Assembly (NCBI GenBank): GCA_003952965.2
Contig: CM025853.1
Coordinates: 8,838,541-8,902,540 of the forward strand
From: Morella rubra
Taxonomy: Eukaryota; Streptophyta; Magnoliopsida; Fagales; Myricaceae
Length of the DNA stretch: 64,000 nucleotides
Direction: 5' to 3'
Position numbers and translations under genes: made by a program. The notes beneath the pieces were generated by a model, which worked only from the letters and a program-made list of their open reading frames with translations, searched no databases and was not told where the DNA came from. This document shows positions 11,275-24,309 of this stretch, one piece after another (position 1 is the first letter of the stretch; every line of letters starts with the position of its first letter).

Positions 11275-14200
11275 AGTGAACCGGTTCTTGGGATTAGGGT
11301 TTCAGGTTATCAAGCAATGGGATGGAATGCTTTATTGACAAGGTTCAATTGGTTATTTGTTGGCAGAATCCTATACGGCACTCGATGGATAGACAGGGGA
11401 ATTGGTCATACAAAATAATGGGGATATGGATTCGGACAGTCGCTCTATAAATAATGACATTATAATTCAAAAGCACGCGCATATAAAAGTGGGTTCAGGA
11501 AAATTGTTATAAGTACTGCACATACTTTATCTCGGAGTTTTGTGTTTCTCTAGGTATGTAGGTATGTTTTTCGGAAGTTGGCTTCAATGCAGAATGCAAT
11601 GAAGGCTATGGGATCGAATAGTTCTCATGGGACTATTTTGATTATGGTGCAATATTTGGTTGGTTTTGTTTTAGTTTTGTGTAGAAATTATTCTTCTATT
11701 ATTTCTTTGTAGTAATTTTTTGGTTAAATGGCTGTTTACCATTAGGTTTAGTAGAAGACCTTGTTGCGACCCTAAGTTAGAATTGGGATAACCCAGGTAT
11801 TAAATCTTGGGCTCCAGGAAGAGAATAAGAAGTTATATATATATTTTCTTTTATCTGGTTTTTTTTATGGGGTTTCTTATTATTTTATTATGATTTTAAG
11901 GGGTGCGTATTCAGTTTCGGTCAATTTGAGCCTCACTCAGTCGATTGACACGGCCACCAACCCCCACGGGCATCGCTATTCTTCCCACTGGGCCTCAGAA
12001 ATACTCTCTAAATCAGAATGACGGTGTTTCTTTCCTAAAGCAAAAGTTCTGGGCCGCCGGTTGTGTTTGTAAGCGCGACATACTCTGAGCACGGTCAGGA
12101 TGAAGAAGGGATGATCGTTTTGAATTAGTTGTCAAAGAGCGAGATTTGTATTTCGGATGTAAACGCATAGTCCTCTAGATTATATAAGGGGGGTTGAGCC
12201 TGGCCGTTGGTGGCTAAAGATTTTGGCACTACCTATAAAACTAAAACGGGAAAACTAGAACTATATATAGTTTATTATTCTACAAAATATTGTGGTATAT
12301 GATCAAAATAATTTCATTAGGTACAGGTGTATGAGCATTTATAGGAATTTCAAGTATATATTTACATGGGGGATTAGCATTTTAGCGAGGAAGAGTCATA
12401 TACAAGATAGACATACAGTGGGTGGGCAAGGCAATCGTTGTAAGAAGTGAGTAGGCGTCGCGACGTGGTATGAGTCATGCGAGGATTCGTTAGTCGCATA
12501 TGATAATATGTAGAAGTATTCAGGTTCTAATTCCATCATGCAGGCATTTGCCTTTGCTCGAAGTGTCACGACCTGTGTGACTATAAATTAGTAGCGAACA
12601 CCGAAAGGCTACGAATTATCATATTTATCTTTTTGCTGTGTGAGGCGACCATTTGCAGGGAAGGAGAGATAATATGCAGAAAGGCATTTTGTACTGTGGA
12701 TCCAAGAGGGAACTAACAAGACGCTCAGCGATCCGGGCGAGTACGTCTGATGCAGGAACGAGATCAATGGCTCAATTGGCGAAACTTATCACTACTCGAC
12801 GACTTTTGAGGTGGGTCATAGATTGGGCTACGACCTGGGTGACGCGGTTGGAAGGAGACTGCATGGATGGATCATCCTAAATTTGACAATGTAACCGAGT
12901 TTCACTCCATAGGGGCTGATGGTAGGTGAAATTAAGGATAAGGAGGACACTGGCATCCTAGTATACACGGGGGGGGGTCAAGGGAAGGCGTGGGGGTTGT
13001 TTCGGGGCGTTAAGGAAAAGAGCAAGAGGGAAACGCTTTACACCATGGCAGACGGGCACGCGTGGGGCAGCTTTATCCTTATCTGAGCAGAATAGGCTGG
13101 GACGAAGCCAGACACAGCGGCGACTGGGGTGGAGGTCTTATAAAGGCATGCGGGGCATCGGCTTCGTCATTAGGGTTTCAACCGTCTTCAATTTGACGAT
13201 TCTGCCCCTCATGGGTTGGGTTTTGACACCAAGGAAAATCACCAGCCCTTCTCTCTCGCTGGGAGGACAGAGCCTCTGTATTCAGCCCACTGCAATAACA
13301 AACCCGGCCCATAGATCACTATTCAAATTGATCCGATGCCACGTGCTTTGACAAGCACTGGAACTGAGTGGAACGATGCCGTTTCAATCTACTTCGTGTC
13401 CTGGCCGTATGCGATTTGACGGCTAAACGCCGACTCGTCGAACTGGTTGTCTTTTCGTTTTCTCAGTAAGAACTGGCTTCATTTTGCTTCGATCATCAGA
13501 CAGTGGAAAAGACAGCCGGCCGGCTTTAAATCTCACAGGGACCCGGAATAATTACTAAAAAAAGCTCTATCCATTTTGACGACGATGGCTCCCGAAGGGT
13601 GGTTCTCCTTAGTGTCATGTTTGAGATAGAAACAGCGTGCGCGTCAGAGGCTTAATTACCCTCCTCAGGGCTCGATGTTAAATTCCCCTCACCGGGGTTA
13701 GACGTTTCACCATTGTAAATTGAATGTCTTGAGATTTGTGGGGCGCTTGTGGCTTTTCTCTGTCCACGTAAATTGTTTGAAGGGGAATGGAAACATTAAA
13801 TTAGCAAATCAAATTTTAGTAATAATTCAAATCTAGCAATAATGTTTGTGCTTATATATGCATAAATCTTTACATTGGTCCATCGGTAACAGCAGATTAA
13901 TAAGAGTAAAAAAGCACTTTATAAACGTCGAAATACTAATAGGTGTGTAAACATTTTCTTTGCAATTGAGCAGAGTTGTGGTCGGGCGTAAGTACTGGGA
14001 TACCACTGGGGTCAGGGACCGGGTTGTCACGATAGTGATCCCTTTTATCTGCCAAGTTTGAGCGTATTGAAAGCTGTCTGAGTGGATCTGCATTTATTTC
14101 AGTAACCAATTTTTTTGTCTTGGATTATAGTGTGCCCAGCTAATTGTTCTTGACACGTGGGATTTTATAGGCGATATTGTTATGACGGGTGATGTGATAT

Positions 14201-15155
14201 ATAAAACGCGGGTAGTCGTCCAGATAGTGCCGCACAACCAGACTCTTATAGTATGGATGGCTCCGACGATGAAAACTTTCATCAATTTTAGCAGCGAAGG
14301 TCAGAAAAAGGAACATAAAAAGTTTAACTACGTATATTTGGAACAAGCCAGAAGATCCTTAAGACGGACGCTAATAGATCTACATCTCAAGATCTCCAGT
14401 TGAATCGAGACGTTCGAGTAGTAACGGTATATTAACAATCTGTCGGGGAGAGTTGGTTTAGGTTCTATAAATAGTTGGAAGGTCAAAATGCAGAAATGCT
14501 TTCACGTTGTTTACAGGGGATCAGATATCAGTGACTAACATCTCTAGAAAAGCGCGTGTGGGCGAAGGTTGAAGGGATGATGGGTGTTGACAACATTTCG
14601 AAATCTAGCACTATTGTAAGTTTAGGGAGGTACATCAGCTGCGAGATACTGTGTTCCTCATATGTGTGTGGTATTATATGTTTCGTTAGTATGTTTTTCA
14701 TAATCTGAACATTGAAAAAGCAGCTGTACGAACACAGTGATTTATGCATGGTATGAATATGAGAACTGGGAGGAGTTAGGACCATGTAATAGTGATGTAG
14801 GGTCTCTATTTAGTTTTGGGACTTGCAAAAAGAGAGTATGCGTCCCATGTGTTCTTTGGGTGAAATCCAGTCAGAAAACGCAAATACAGAAATCTGCTAG
14901 GAGGATTGTCGGGTATGTGATGGTTTTATGCATATGCAAAGCAGAAAGAGTGGTCCCTAGAGAGTGAAAACTAGAAATGAGAAAAGAAACAGCAAGAGTG
15001 AGTTATGTCTTCTTTTTGTTAGCAAACCACGGACACAGTGCTTCTTTATTCATAAAAGCTAATATGGACGAATTGTTTAACTGTGGAGGCTGTTTTGTTT
15101 GTTCCCAATCTTTCTTTCTTATGAGATTATTATGGGTAATCTCTTGGATATTTAT
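11275..15155. other. Corrupted-looking non-coding block with a GC-richer patch
   Basis: No gene is supported. A patch at about 11,930-12,060 and another at about 12,950-13,700 are GC-richer and read like cleaner plant DNA. The second contains a string resembling the ACGATGCCGTTT-type words common near plant genes (about 13,370-13,385). A frame of 67 codons at 13,148-13,351 covers part of it, but I recognise no protein in it. The remainder is low-complexity G/T-rich sequence. Confidence 0.35.
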
Positions 15156-15159
15156 TTTA

Positions 15160-15388
15160 AGGGATAAATACAACATCAGTCCCTGTGGTATAGGCAAAAA
15201 TTGAATTAGTCCTCATGGTAACAAAAGCATAAAGTTACTCCTTCCGATTTCTCAAAAGCATAAAATCAGTCCCTGAAAGAGGACCAAAAGCAAATAAAAG
15301 TGAAACCAAAGAGACTAATTTTATGCTTTTGTTATCACGATGACTAATTCGATTTTGACGTATATCACAAGGGTACTAAGACTAGAAG
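15160..15388. mobile_element. Fold-back/MITE-type element
   Basis: The two ends are imperfect inverted repeats of about 80 bases. The left end runs from about 15,160 with TCAGTCCCTGTGG and continues through GAATTAGTC and AACAAAAGCATAAA. The same words appear in reverse complement from about 15,388 back to 15,310. The interior is under 80 bases and no coding sequence is present, so the element is non-autonomous. Ends with TCAGTCCCT-like words followed by 'GTGGTAT' are common in plant fold-back and Mutator-related MITEs. I could not define a target-site duplication, so the superfamily is open. Confidence 0.6.
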
Positions 15389-15399
15389 TTATACTCGTT

Positions 15400-18060
15400 C
15401 ATTCAGCCCTATTTTATTGTTTGAATTAGTATCTCTATGGTTGAATGTCATGTTAATACCAATTTTCAGCAATGGGTCTCGCAATGTTGCCGTAAAATTC
15501 TTTTTTTCATTGTTATTGTTGAGTTTTTGTTCCTAGCATGCTAGTGTGAGTGGAAGATTTTAACATTCAACATCGATCGAACTCAGACAGTGGCTAGGAC
15601 CACTCAGGACAAAATACTTGTGAGGGCTGTCCTGCTTAGAGTGCTTTTTCTTCATAGTTGTCACTACTTTCTTGTTTAATACTACGGGTAGCAAATTGCG
15701 AGCAGTCAGATCTTTAAGATCCCATCTCTTCAACGTGCCAGGGAATGTCGATAGGCTTCTGAGTTCAGAGCGTGCTGAAAAGGTATCGCTGCTGTTGGAG
15801 GAGAAGTCAAAGTTCATGATATTTCTCTCATTGATTTTGATGAGCTGTCCATAGGGATTGTGATCTTCTTTGTGTAGCTTTCTTTTATATTTGTGGTTTG
15901 TCTGCCTTTGAATTTTAGCGTAGCCAGAGGAGGTCAAATTTGCAGTGCCTCTAACAGACATGAACATTGATAAGATGGTGCCTGGCTGCCCTTGGAGACA
16001 TCCACCAAAGATATACTTGCAGGTTTTATTTCCCTTCTTTTCTGTTTTCTTTCTTTCCGTCATTTTCTTCTTCTTCATTTTTACGTTCCACTTCTTGAAA
16101 GCTATTTAGAGTTCGTTTGGAGCGAATTTAGTCATGAAGGTTTAGATACCTGAGGATAGGGTAGTGATACACAATCTTGCGGGGTAAAATATCTTTTAGG
16201 ATATTCGGGGGCACCCTTTCCAAGAGACAACCGACTAAGTTCGGCGCATAGAAGAATGTAGTACCGTTTTAACATCTGGTATTGGATAGGGGTCCTCTTA
16301 TTCCTTGGAAGTGTCAAGACTTGCACGTCATGGTCGGATGAATGTAATGTTATTTGATCCCTCTGGCTTGATATGATACATTGTCGACATGTCAGATGTT
16401 GGTTAAGGTGTCTCTTTTCCTTCGTAGGTTGTAAGGGGGGAATATATTCCGCATCTGGAAGGAATCTGTGTGGGCAGAAACTTGTTGCAAGACTGGATCT
16501 TTCCTGTCTGAAATCCATGGTGATATTCGATAATGAAAAGCGTTGACAAATGGAGTGTCATTGAAGTCTGTTTGAGTTGGTCGGTACTAAACAGGTGATG
16601 ATAGTGGTGGATTGTTAATTCATTGTTTGAGATCTTGTGGGAGGCTGGTTGATTGCTTAATTGGGGCGTGGTTATATCGCAAATTGAGAACAACGGAGTG
16701 CGACTCGATTTTATTGAGTGCATAGCTCCTCTTGCTTGGGAAGACCATGTGAGGGGCGTGGGCTCGGTATTGCGTCACTTATTAGTTAGGATGATCCTCT
16801 TGTTAAGTTGGTTTTTGCTGGTTATTTCTTGGGAATAATTTTGCGAACTTGACAATGTGAGTTTCTTTGGAATTAGCTATCTGGGGCTCGCCAGGGACAT
16901 TTTTTTTGGGCACCGGAGATAATGCATAATATTTCTATGTCTAGTCACTGAGTCGTTTGTACATATTTTTTACTGGGTATTTGTTGATTTTCTTCCTGCA
17001 TGCAAAATACTCTTTCTAATGCCTCCAGGGCATGTTGTGGTTCGAGATGACGCTAAGGGAGTGTATGGGGAGAGGATGAAATTATAAATAGGACTTTTTA
17101 ATTCTAGCAACGGATGAACGTTTAAGAAGTAGACTACATCACATTGCACGAAGTATTGGTCTCTAAATGGGGACTGTCTTCTGTTAGGTGGCTCAATTCA
17201 TAACGGGTTTTTAATTAAACTAAGGATATACAAACATTTTGGCATATACTTTACTCAGGTTTAATTTCTTCTTTTGCTTTTGGAGGTGTCGGAAAGGGGA
17301 AGTAGGGTTTATGGAAGCATAGACTCTACATGATTGAAGGCTTGTTGAGGTACTTATCAAACAAAACAGAAAGTCGTTAGCTCGCTAGTTGCGTGCGCGT
17401 CAGCGATTATTTCTCAGATACTCAAGTTATTTAACATGTCAACTTTTGCTCGGGCACTATTGAATATTATATCACTCGGGAAGACCTTGTTTTTCTGTTA
17501 TTGAGTCTCAATTTTCTCTTACGGGAAGTCTTTGCGAAGAATTGGATTCACCTATGTCATTATATATTTGTTGATTAATTGAAGTGACGTTAAAATCGGA
17601 CAAAATATGACTAGAATTGAATAACGAAGTCGGTAAAAGAATGATGTCTCTTCCAATAGTGGATGTTGTTAAGTAATCGTTCTAAGGACACATTTCTTTT
17701 GTGAAGTCTTTTGGTGAGATGTAGAAGGGATCGCACACAGATGGTTTAGTTCACCATTTTTAATGGGTTTTATATAAACGATATTGTTCTTGTATTGTGG
17801 AGTGTATATATAATGTGATATATGATTTAAGAGGGGAGAGTCTTTAGCGTTGGTCTTATTTGTGTAAGCTGGATTGGTTTTCTTTCGTCCTTTCGCTCAT
17901 GGTGGGGTGGGGGGGTTGTGGTACGCGCTCAAAAGAGGCTGCGAATGCCCGTCTGAGTTGTGACGCTCAAGTTTATGTGGATACAAGCTATGCACAGGTC
18001 TCCTTCAACAGCCATGGACTAGCTCTTATCCTACCGTTCGTAGTTACATTGTTGCCATTT
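15400..18060. other. Corrupted-looking non-coding block
   Basis: Frames here, such as 15,560-16,078 and 16,132-16,518 on the minus strand, are open by chance. They are composed of low-complexity Lys/Ser/His-rich translations without motifs, and other frames overlap them. No repeat or gene is supported. Confidence 0.4.
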
Positions 18061-18192
18061 TGTGTTAGTTAGCTCCTATCATATCATTTAGTTTAAAGCA
18101 TAAAACCTGTTTTGTGTTCTGCACTGTTCAATTCTGTAGATGGAGTTTCTTGATTGCGAGTGAACAAACCACTAATACTCCTGTTACTGTAG

Positions 18193-18258
18193 GTGCACTT
18201 TATGATTCCAACTCAGTTCCCTAAGCAGCAACCAGTTTTGATGCTTCAGAGTTCTCAG
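18193..18258 (+). pseudogene. Single exon resembling plant BRE/BRCC45 (BRISC/BRCA1-A complex member 2)
   Basis: A 66-base phase 0 exon lies between a T-rich intron end (TTACTGTAG) and a GTTAGA donor. It reads PTQFPKQQPVLMLQSSQ. That wording resembles, from memory, the plant homologue of BRE/BRCC45, a scaffold of deubiquitinating complexes that act in DNA repair. The surrounding 18,060-18,290 also looks clean, unlike the sequence further out. No flanking exon was found, so this is at most a gene fragment. The family call is tentative; the exon-like structure is better supported than the name. Confidence 0.35.
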
Positions 18259-18299
18259 GTTAGAAGTCTTTCGGCTCTATTTTGCTAATACAATAGTGT

Positions 18300-20880
18300 G
18301 AGTATGATATTTGCGACAAATTTACGTTGAGGTATTGTTGGAATAGCTTATAAAATGTATGTCACGATAGTTTCGGATCTTTGTTATGGTCACGACATTG
18401 GACTTGGGATGATGGGGTAAGCTGGGCACGTTGGAAATAATTCATTTTTATGTTATGAGTAAGTTTCAAACATGGTTCGCATCATGGTTTGTTTAGTAGT
18501 TCGTCTATCGATTTCCCCTTGACTGATGGTATTTGGCAATGAAATCAGAGACTCGAGACAATTGTTTTCTTTATATTGCTTCGGACATTACATGGTTAAT
18601 TCTACTATGAGAGCATTAAGCTTTCAACACTGTGCTTTGGAATACGATGACAAGTAGTTATAATAGCAATTCATGTGTATTTTACGCAAATAATGTATGT
18701 ATGAGCGCTATGTGACTAGTTGTCAAAGTGGGATGTAATATGTGGTATGTTGATAATTTACGCTTGTTTTCTGTACCAGAATGTAAGAATCTTAGATGGA
18801 ATTGTATTGTCAACAATATGTAATTGATTTTGTGTGGTACCTGTTGCCTTGGAGAATGGGTAGTAGGGGAAGTTTTCTGATATGGTTTCATCATCAAGTA
18901 GCAGAACTGAGGGAGATGTCAGAATACGATAGCGGCGTATTTTGAATGTTTCTCTCCATTGGCTTTTAATGCAGATTGCCTTTTTCCACTTGTTGGCATC
19001 ATGTGGTGAGATGTATGACTTTTACCCGGTTACAAAAATTGGGTGGACGTTCAAACCAATACAATTCTTGGGCCGGGGATTCATTGAGTACAAGATTTAT
19101 TAGCATCTCATGTTTGATAAGCTTGTATGGTAACGACGCAGCTTCTTCTCCATATAGATATTCGATATCGATCAATACTTTTGTCTCGAAATTGAGGGCC
19201 AAAAAAAAACTAAGTGAATGTATATATAATGAGGAGATATCTTTGTCGAGAATTGACTTTGCAGGTTTAACATTTTTCATTATAAATCTATTTGACGAGA
19301 ATCAATAAAGACGTTTCAAGATCATGCAGTGCTCACTATTGTAGCATAAATTGCTAGGTGTTTCAGAAAGTCAGTCATGTCTGTTACTGCTGGTATTAGG
19401 ATTGTGTGCAATAATAATATCTTTTTGAGAGTGATGGAAACGGAACACGATACCCTTTGAAAAGCTGGGAGAAACATATTTAGTGACTTGGACTATTGGG
19501 ATTTTAAAAGGTAGGAAGTATTCACAACGTTATATCAGTCAATTTGGGACCAGTAAATGGGCATGTTGGATCCTCTTTACTAAGAATAAGCTATTACGGT
19601 TCTAATAAGACTTGAGTCCTTTTTCAGAATGCATTCCTTATGCGCGCAAGGTGTTTCAGAAAAGATTCTATGGTTATGTCTTTAGAGTGGAGTACCATCT
19701 ATTTGGAGGGGCGCAGAGGGAGATAGTTCGTTTTATATAGAAGCGATGGGGTATCTTAGTAGTTATTGATTAATGTAATTTTGAGCTCTTGCGTTAGTGC
19801 GTTGTGGGTTGCTATATAGTTTATTTGCTAACATAAAAGTTTTTTCAGTGGAATTTTTGTAGGGATGGATGACCGCTTTGGGAACTTCAGAGTTGCAACG
19901 GTCTCCAACTTCAGATGCATATTTTAGGGAGTTACTATTCGATCGATGCGGGGTATTGAACTTTGAATTAAGATAGGTTCTCTGATGCGGAGGAGATTGG
20001 GTCGGGTTTCACTTTTTGCAAAGTATATGGGTAAATTAATTGGAGATCCTCTTCTGACTTTTCTTTCGGTGCTTTGTAAGATTGGAATGGTCTTGGCGTC
20101 ATATCAAAAGAATCTAATGGGGGAATTTTCTGCTGGTGAGGTACTGGCTATCTGCCTGGTAGAGTAGAACGCGTCGGAGGCTGGATCGAATAATTTGGTC
20201 CCTCTTCGGGTGGATAGATTATGGGAGATTATCTTACAAACAGAACTGTCGATGCAGGATGATTTGTGGGCGACAGGTCGTGCACGCAGTCGGAGCGCAC
20301 ATGTTCGTATGTTTGCGATTCCACGCTTGTGTATACAGGCGGCGGGTCCCGACCAGTTTTTAGTTTTGGAACATCAAGATCGGTTAGGATTTCTAACAAT
20401 ATGACCGTTGTGTAATAGTAGACTTGAAGCGGTCGATTTCCTAAGCCAGCTCGTTTGTGAGCAGGACAAGTCGAAAACGGCGCTATAAAGAATGGGCTAA
20501 GTTTTCATATATGGGCTTATAAATCACTTCATCAGTTTGAAATTAGAGAGGCACACAGAACAGTATCAGTTAGATTCACATTGAGAGATATTCTAGAACG
20601 CTTTTTAGTTTTATATTTTTACATATCATAGTCACACAAAGCCACAGACACCACGCATTCTATATTCTTGTCTTGTTGTGCTGAATCTAAGAGATATCAA
20701 ACGGCTTCCAAATTTGCATTCGTAGCCTCTTTGAGAGAGTGTTGATTGCTTGTATATCTTTGCTATCGCAGAAGATTGTGATTCTTTAGCTGAGGTTATT
20801 TAGGCTAAACGAAGGAAGCATGTTTCTTATTTATTTTTTTTTTTTTTTTTGATTTATTTTTTTTTTTTAAAAGGAGATGG
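18300..20880. other. Corrupted-looking non-coding block
   Basis: No gene is supported. Frames at 18,976-19,308 (plus) and 18,999-19,280 (minus) overlap on opposite strands, which argues that neither is real. A T-rich tract occurs at 20,829-20,868. By position, the cleaner partner of this stretch would be within 36,500-39,100, which is itself corrupted. Confidence 0.4.
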
Positions 20881-20889
20881 TATACAGGT

Positions 20890-21120
20890 TACATCTCTCA
20901 AGCTTGGTTGGGTTGTGAGTGGTGAGTCCGAAAAACAACTTGGGTGGGTTTGAGTGTTAAACCCGAGAAAACACTTGTACGGTTCTCTAACACCAAGAAG
21001 CTAGTGTGTGCACTATTTGAATATAGTGGAAAAACCTCAAGGCTAGGTAAAGGAGCCTGAGGGGTGGATGTAGGCTGGTTTGCCAAGCAAATAAGAAATC
21101 AAGTATTTGGCTTTCAGTGC
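20890..21120 (+). mobile_element. Ty1-copia LTR fragment (fossil)
   Basis: The stretch carries a word order typical of the transcribed end of many plant copia LTRs: a GAAAACACTTGTACGG-like block, a TTCTCTAACACC block, then GGGGTGGATGTAGGCTGG. It lies upstream of, and in the same orientation as, the gag-like remains at 21,660, and so may be part of the same element. It is incomplete at both ends as far as I can see. A degraded inverted copy is at 36,245-36,480. Confidence 0.5.
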
Positions 21121-21506
21121 ACTAACTTCTTAGTACATTTAGACAGCTCATTTAGCTTGCGTTGCTTTAAATAGGCACTTGTGCTAAATTAGTCTTATAC
21201 TTTTTAGCGAAAAACTCCCCACTTTAGGGCTTAAAGCGAAACGTTTGGACAACCCAAATTTCACGCTTTCCTTTGGGGCTTGGGGGCCTTAATCTACAGG
21301 AGTTTACCATAGAACTGCAGCCTTCAACTGCCATAGTGTCTAGGCGAGCCTAGAATCGGTGAATCTGATGGTCGCTTTTTAGATTAGGTTAAATGTTCCT
21401 TTATGCCAACAAAATCGACGCTAATATGTGTCTTAATACTAACGGTTGATTCTGTGGCAAGAAATGCTTGGATCCGTGACACCTCGGACGACCCCCATAG
21501 CCCTCT

Positions 21507-21544
21507 ATGCTTAAAAAGAAAAAAAAACAAAAAACAAAAAAAGG

Positions 21545-21587
<43 letters not shown>

Positions 21588-21606
21588 AAAAAAACAAAAT
21601 AAAAAG
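21507..21606 (+). repeat. A-rich tract with a run of 41 A
   Basis: A purine-rich tract begins with AAAAAGAAAAAAAAC-type sequence and contains an uninterrupted run of 41 adenines at 21,545-21,585. It could be the tail of a retroposed transcript, but no recognisable SINE or gene precedes it. It has no T-rich counterpart at the mirrored position near 35,760-35,860. Confidence 0.8.
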
Positions 21607-21659
21607 TAATGGTCCTTAAATTTTCCAAATCCAAAGATATATTTCTTCATTGATTCAAG

Positions 21660-23330
21660 GTTAGATGACTGTAAGTGCTTATTTCACTTACCTGGAAAGC
21701 TATTGGGACAAACTCATGAACTTCAAGCCACAATCAATATGCAAGTGTGATCCAGCTTATCATTGTGGAGTAATGAAGACTTTAATGGAGTATTATCAAC
21801 AAGAACAGATTATGCAATTCTTGAATGGACTAAATGATTCATTTACTACTACTCGAGAATAGATCTTGCTGATTGTTCCTTTGCCTCTTCTTAACAAGGT
21901 TTATGCTATGGTGCTTAGTCAAGAAAGGCAAAAGGAAATTTCTACTACATCTTTTGATGCAGAAAATGATGTAATTGCTCTACTGCATCAAATCAAATTT
22001 TTTGTTCCTTTCTGTGGCAAACAAGGTTTTCAAAGAAAAGATAGGCCCACATGCAGTCATTGCGGCATGACAGGCCATGTGGTGGACCAGTGTTACAAGC
22101 TACACGGTTATCCTCCCGGATATAAGACAAATCTTTATAATTCCAATTCTAACTCTGGTTATTTGGCTAACCTAGCTACTAGAGTTTCTTCTGATGAATA
22201 TGTGATTAATTGTGATGAGCCTTCTGCATCAAACTCCTTTCCCTTCAGAAGAGAGCAGTATGATCAATTGATCATTTGCTTCAATCTCACAATAATTACT
22301 CAGCTTCACATCAAGCAAATGCAGCCTCACTGACTTCAAATCCTGCAGAATCACACATAACAGCAACATGTATCTCTTCCATCTGTTCTCAAGCCTTTGT
22401 GTCTAATGTGCACTACGATTCTACTCCCTGGATTTTAGACTCTGGAGCAACAGACCACATAGTGTGTTCTTCTTCAACTTTGGTTGTTTCATTAGCCATT
22501 GATTCAACAATTCGACTACCAAATGGAATTTTAGTTTCGGTAACTCATGTTGGATCTGTTTAGCTCACACCATCACTACTTCTCACAAATGTGTTATGTG
22601 TACCTACATTTCATTTCAACCTTGTTTCAATTAGCCAGCTAACCAAATCAAATGCATATTGCCTTATGATGATCTCAAATTACTGTCTTATTTAGGACTG
22701 GTATTCATTGAAGATGATTGGGCTGTGTGAACAAGGAAAAGGATTGTATTACAATTTCATAATCCTTCTTCATTCTCAGATATTCATAATGTTTGCAAAG
22801 TTGATTCTAGCTTTGTTAATTCTAGTTTTCTTGAAAATTTAAAGATTGACCTATGGCATTGCCAATTAGGTCATCTCTCTTCCAATCGTCTTCAGCTTTT
22901 GAATAAAGAATTTCCTTTCATTACTGTTAATAAAGGACATTGCATTTCATGTCATTATGCTAAGCAAACTTGTCTTCCTTTTCCTCTCAGTTCCACTTGT
23001 TCAAATTCTGCTTTTGATCTCCTTCATGTTGACATTTGGAGTCCTTTTTCCACAAAGTCATTAGATGGTTCTCAGTATTTTTTAACTCTTGTGGATGATT
23101 TCTCCAAATGCACTTGGATTTTCTTGCTTAAACACAAATTAGATGCACGAAATACATTTATCTCTTTCATTAATTTTGCTGAAACTCAATTTGGATCCAA
23201 AAGCAAAACTCTTAGAATTGATAATGGACCCAAATTCATCATACCTCAATTCTACTCTTCCAAAGTGATTTCTCATCAAACTTCTTTCGTGAGAAATGCT
23301 TGTATCTATGAGAAGTGAGATTGGAATGCT
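21660..23330 (+). mobile_element. Truncated Ty1-copia retrotransposon, left-arm copy (fossil)
   Basis: In order on the plus strand there are a gag-like region (21,665-22,090), a CCHC zinc knuckle near 22,052 (CSHCGMTGHVVDQCY), an aspartic protease motif near 22,431 (WILDSGATDHIVC), a GAG-pre-integrase region, and the first part of the integrase core ending near 23,290 (LLHVDIWSPF and LTLVDDFSKCTWIFLL are visible). Reverse transcriptase, RNase H and the 3' LTR are missing. The copy is a broken fossil with several breaks in frame. The same truncated piece sits inverted at 34,020-35,625, so truncation came before the inverted duplication. Confidence 0.9.
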
Positions 23331-23465
23331 ACACATTACACCTTTATGTTGTTGATCATTGTCCTGATTGTCGTATCAACATTTTAAATGCTGTAGAGTG
23401 ACATCTGCGAGTTTTCTGAATTTTGTCGCTCACGGCCAATAGGCCAGGTTATCCAAAAATGCATT

Positions 23466-23760
23466 GGAACTAGAAATATTTTGGCCAGCCATGTTTTGTT
23501 AATGATTTTAAAAATATTTTGAGTGTTAAATTTTGAGGTGTTGGAGTTACTGATAAGAAAGTGAAGAGAAATGATTTCAATGAATCTTTTATATTTATTT
23601 GTAGTGAAAAATGGATAATTTGATTGAGAGAGAAAGAGAATTTTTTTGTAGTTATTTTATTCAGGCCAAAATTTTGGGTGGAATTTTGAAGTTTTTTGAA
23701 ATTGGTTTGGAACTAGAAATCTTTTGGCCGTGTTTTGTTATTGATTTTTAAAAATATTTT
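23466..23760. repeat. Pair of direct repeats, left arm
   Basis: A block of about 55 bases starting GGAACTAGAAAT, followed by TTTTGGCC and a TGTTTTGTTA-TGATTTT-AAAAATATTTT segment, occurs at 23,466-23,520 and again at 23,706-23,760. The interval between is AT-rich without coding sequence. It could be a small element whose ends are direct repeats or a local duplication. The mirrored pair is at about 33,600-33,895. Confidence 0.65.
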
Positions 23761-24309
23761 TCAATTCGTACATGATTTTTTCACACAAAAAAGATTTTAT
23801 ACCTCAATTTCTATAAAAAAAGACAACACAAAAATAAATATAAAAACTCCTCTCACAAAATTTTTCATTCAAACATATTTTTTTACTTTCACATTCACCA
23901 AGAGAATAAATTTTAAAAACTTTATGATTTCTGTTGACCTTACCATTCTCACCGACACCCTAAAAAATATATTTCAAAAAAATTTATTAATCATTACAAA
24001 AAAGACATTTTCAAAACCAAACCAAACCAAACATATATATCTAAAGTTTTGTTCGAAGAACTCCAACTCAGTGGCCTTTATATATGCTGCCCTCATGAGG
24101 AACATAACGATCGCTCTTTTAAGATTTGGTTCGGTAAAAGTTCGACATGCTATTTTAAGATATCGACACACTGAGTGTCATATCAAAATCTTTACTTTAT
24201 TGAGATTTATTGGAGTTTTATGAAATGTAGAGTGTGTACGTGTAAAAATTAAATTTTTGGAGCGTGTTTATATTACTGGAAATTTTCACGCCCCAAAATA
24301 TTAGGAAAA

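Noticed and set aside
15560-16078. Minus-strand frame of 172 codons
   Set aside because: It lies in the corrupted block, starts with Lys-rich low complexity, has no domain, and another frame on the opposite strand overlaps it.
18976-19308. Overlapping frames of 110 and 93 codons on opposite strands
   Set aside because: Neither has a motif. Opposite-strand overlap in corrupted sequence points to chance.
21384-21650. Open frame on the minus strand giving a long poly-Phe protein
   Set aside because: It is the translation of the A-rich tract at 21,507-21,606 and has no other content.
21660-23330. Copia element as a potentially active retrotransposon
   Set aside because: It lacks reverse transcriptase, RNase H and the 3' LTR, and its frames are broken in both arms.
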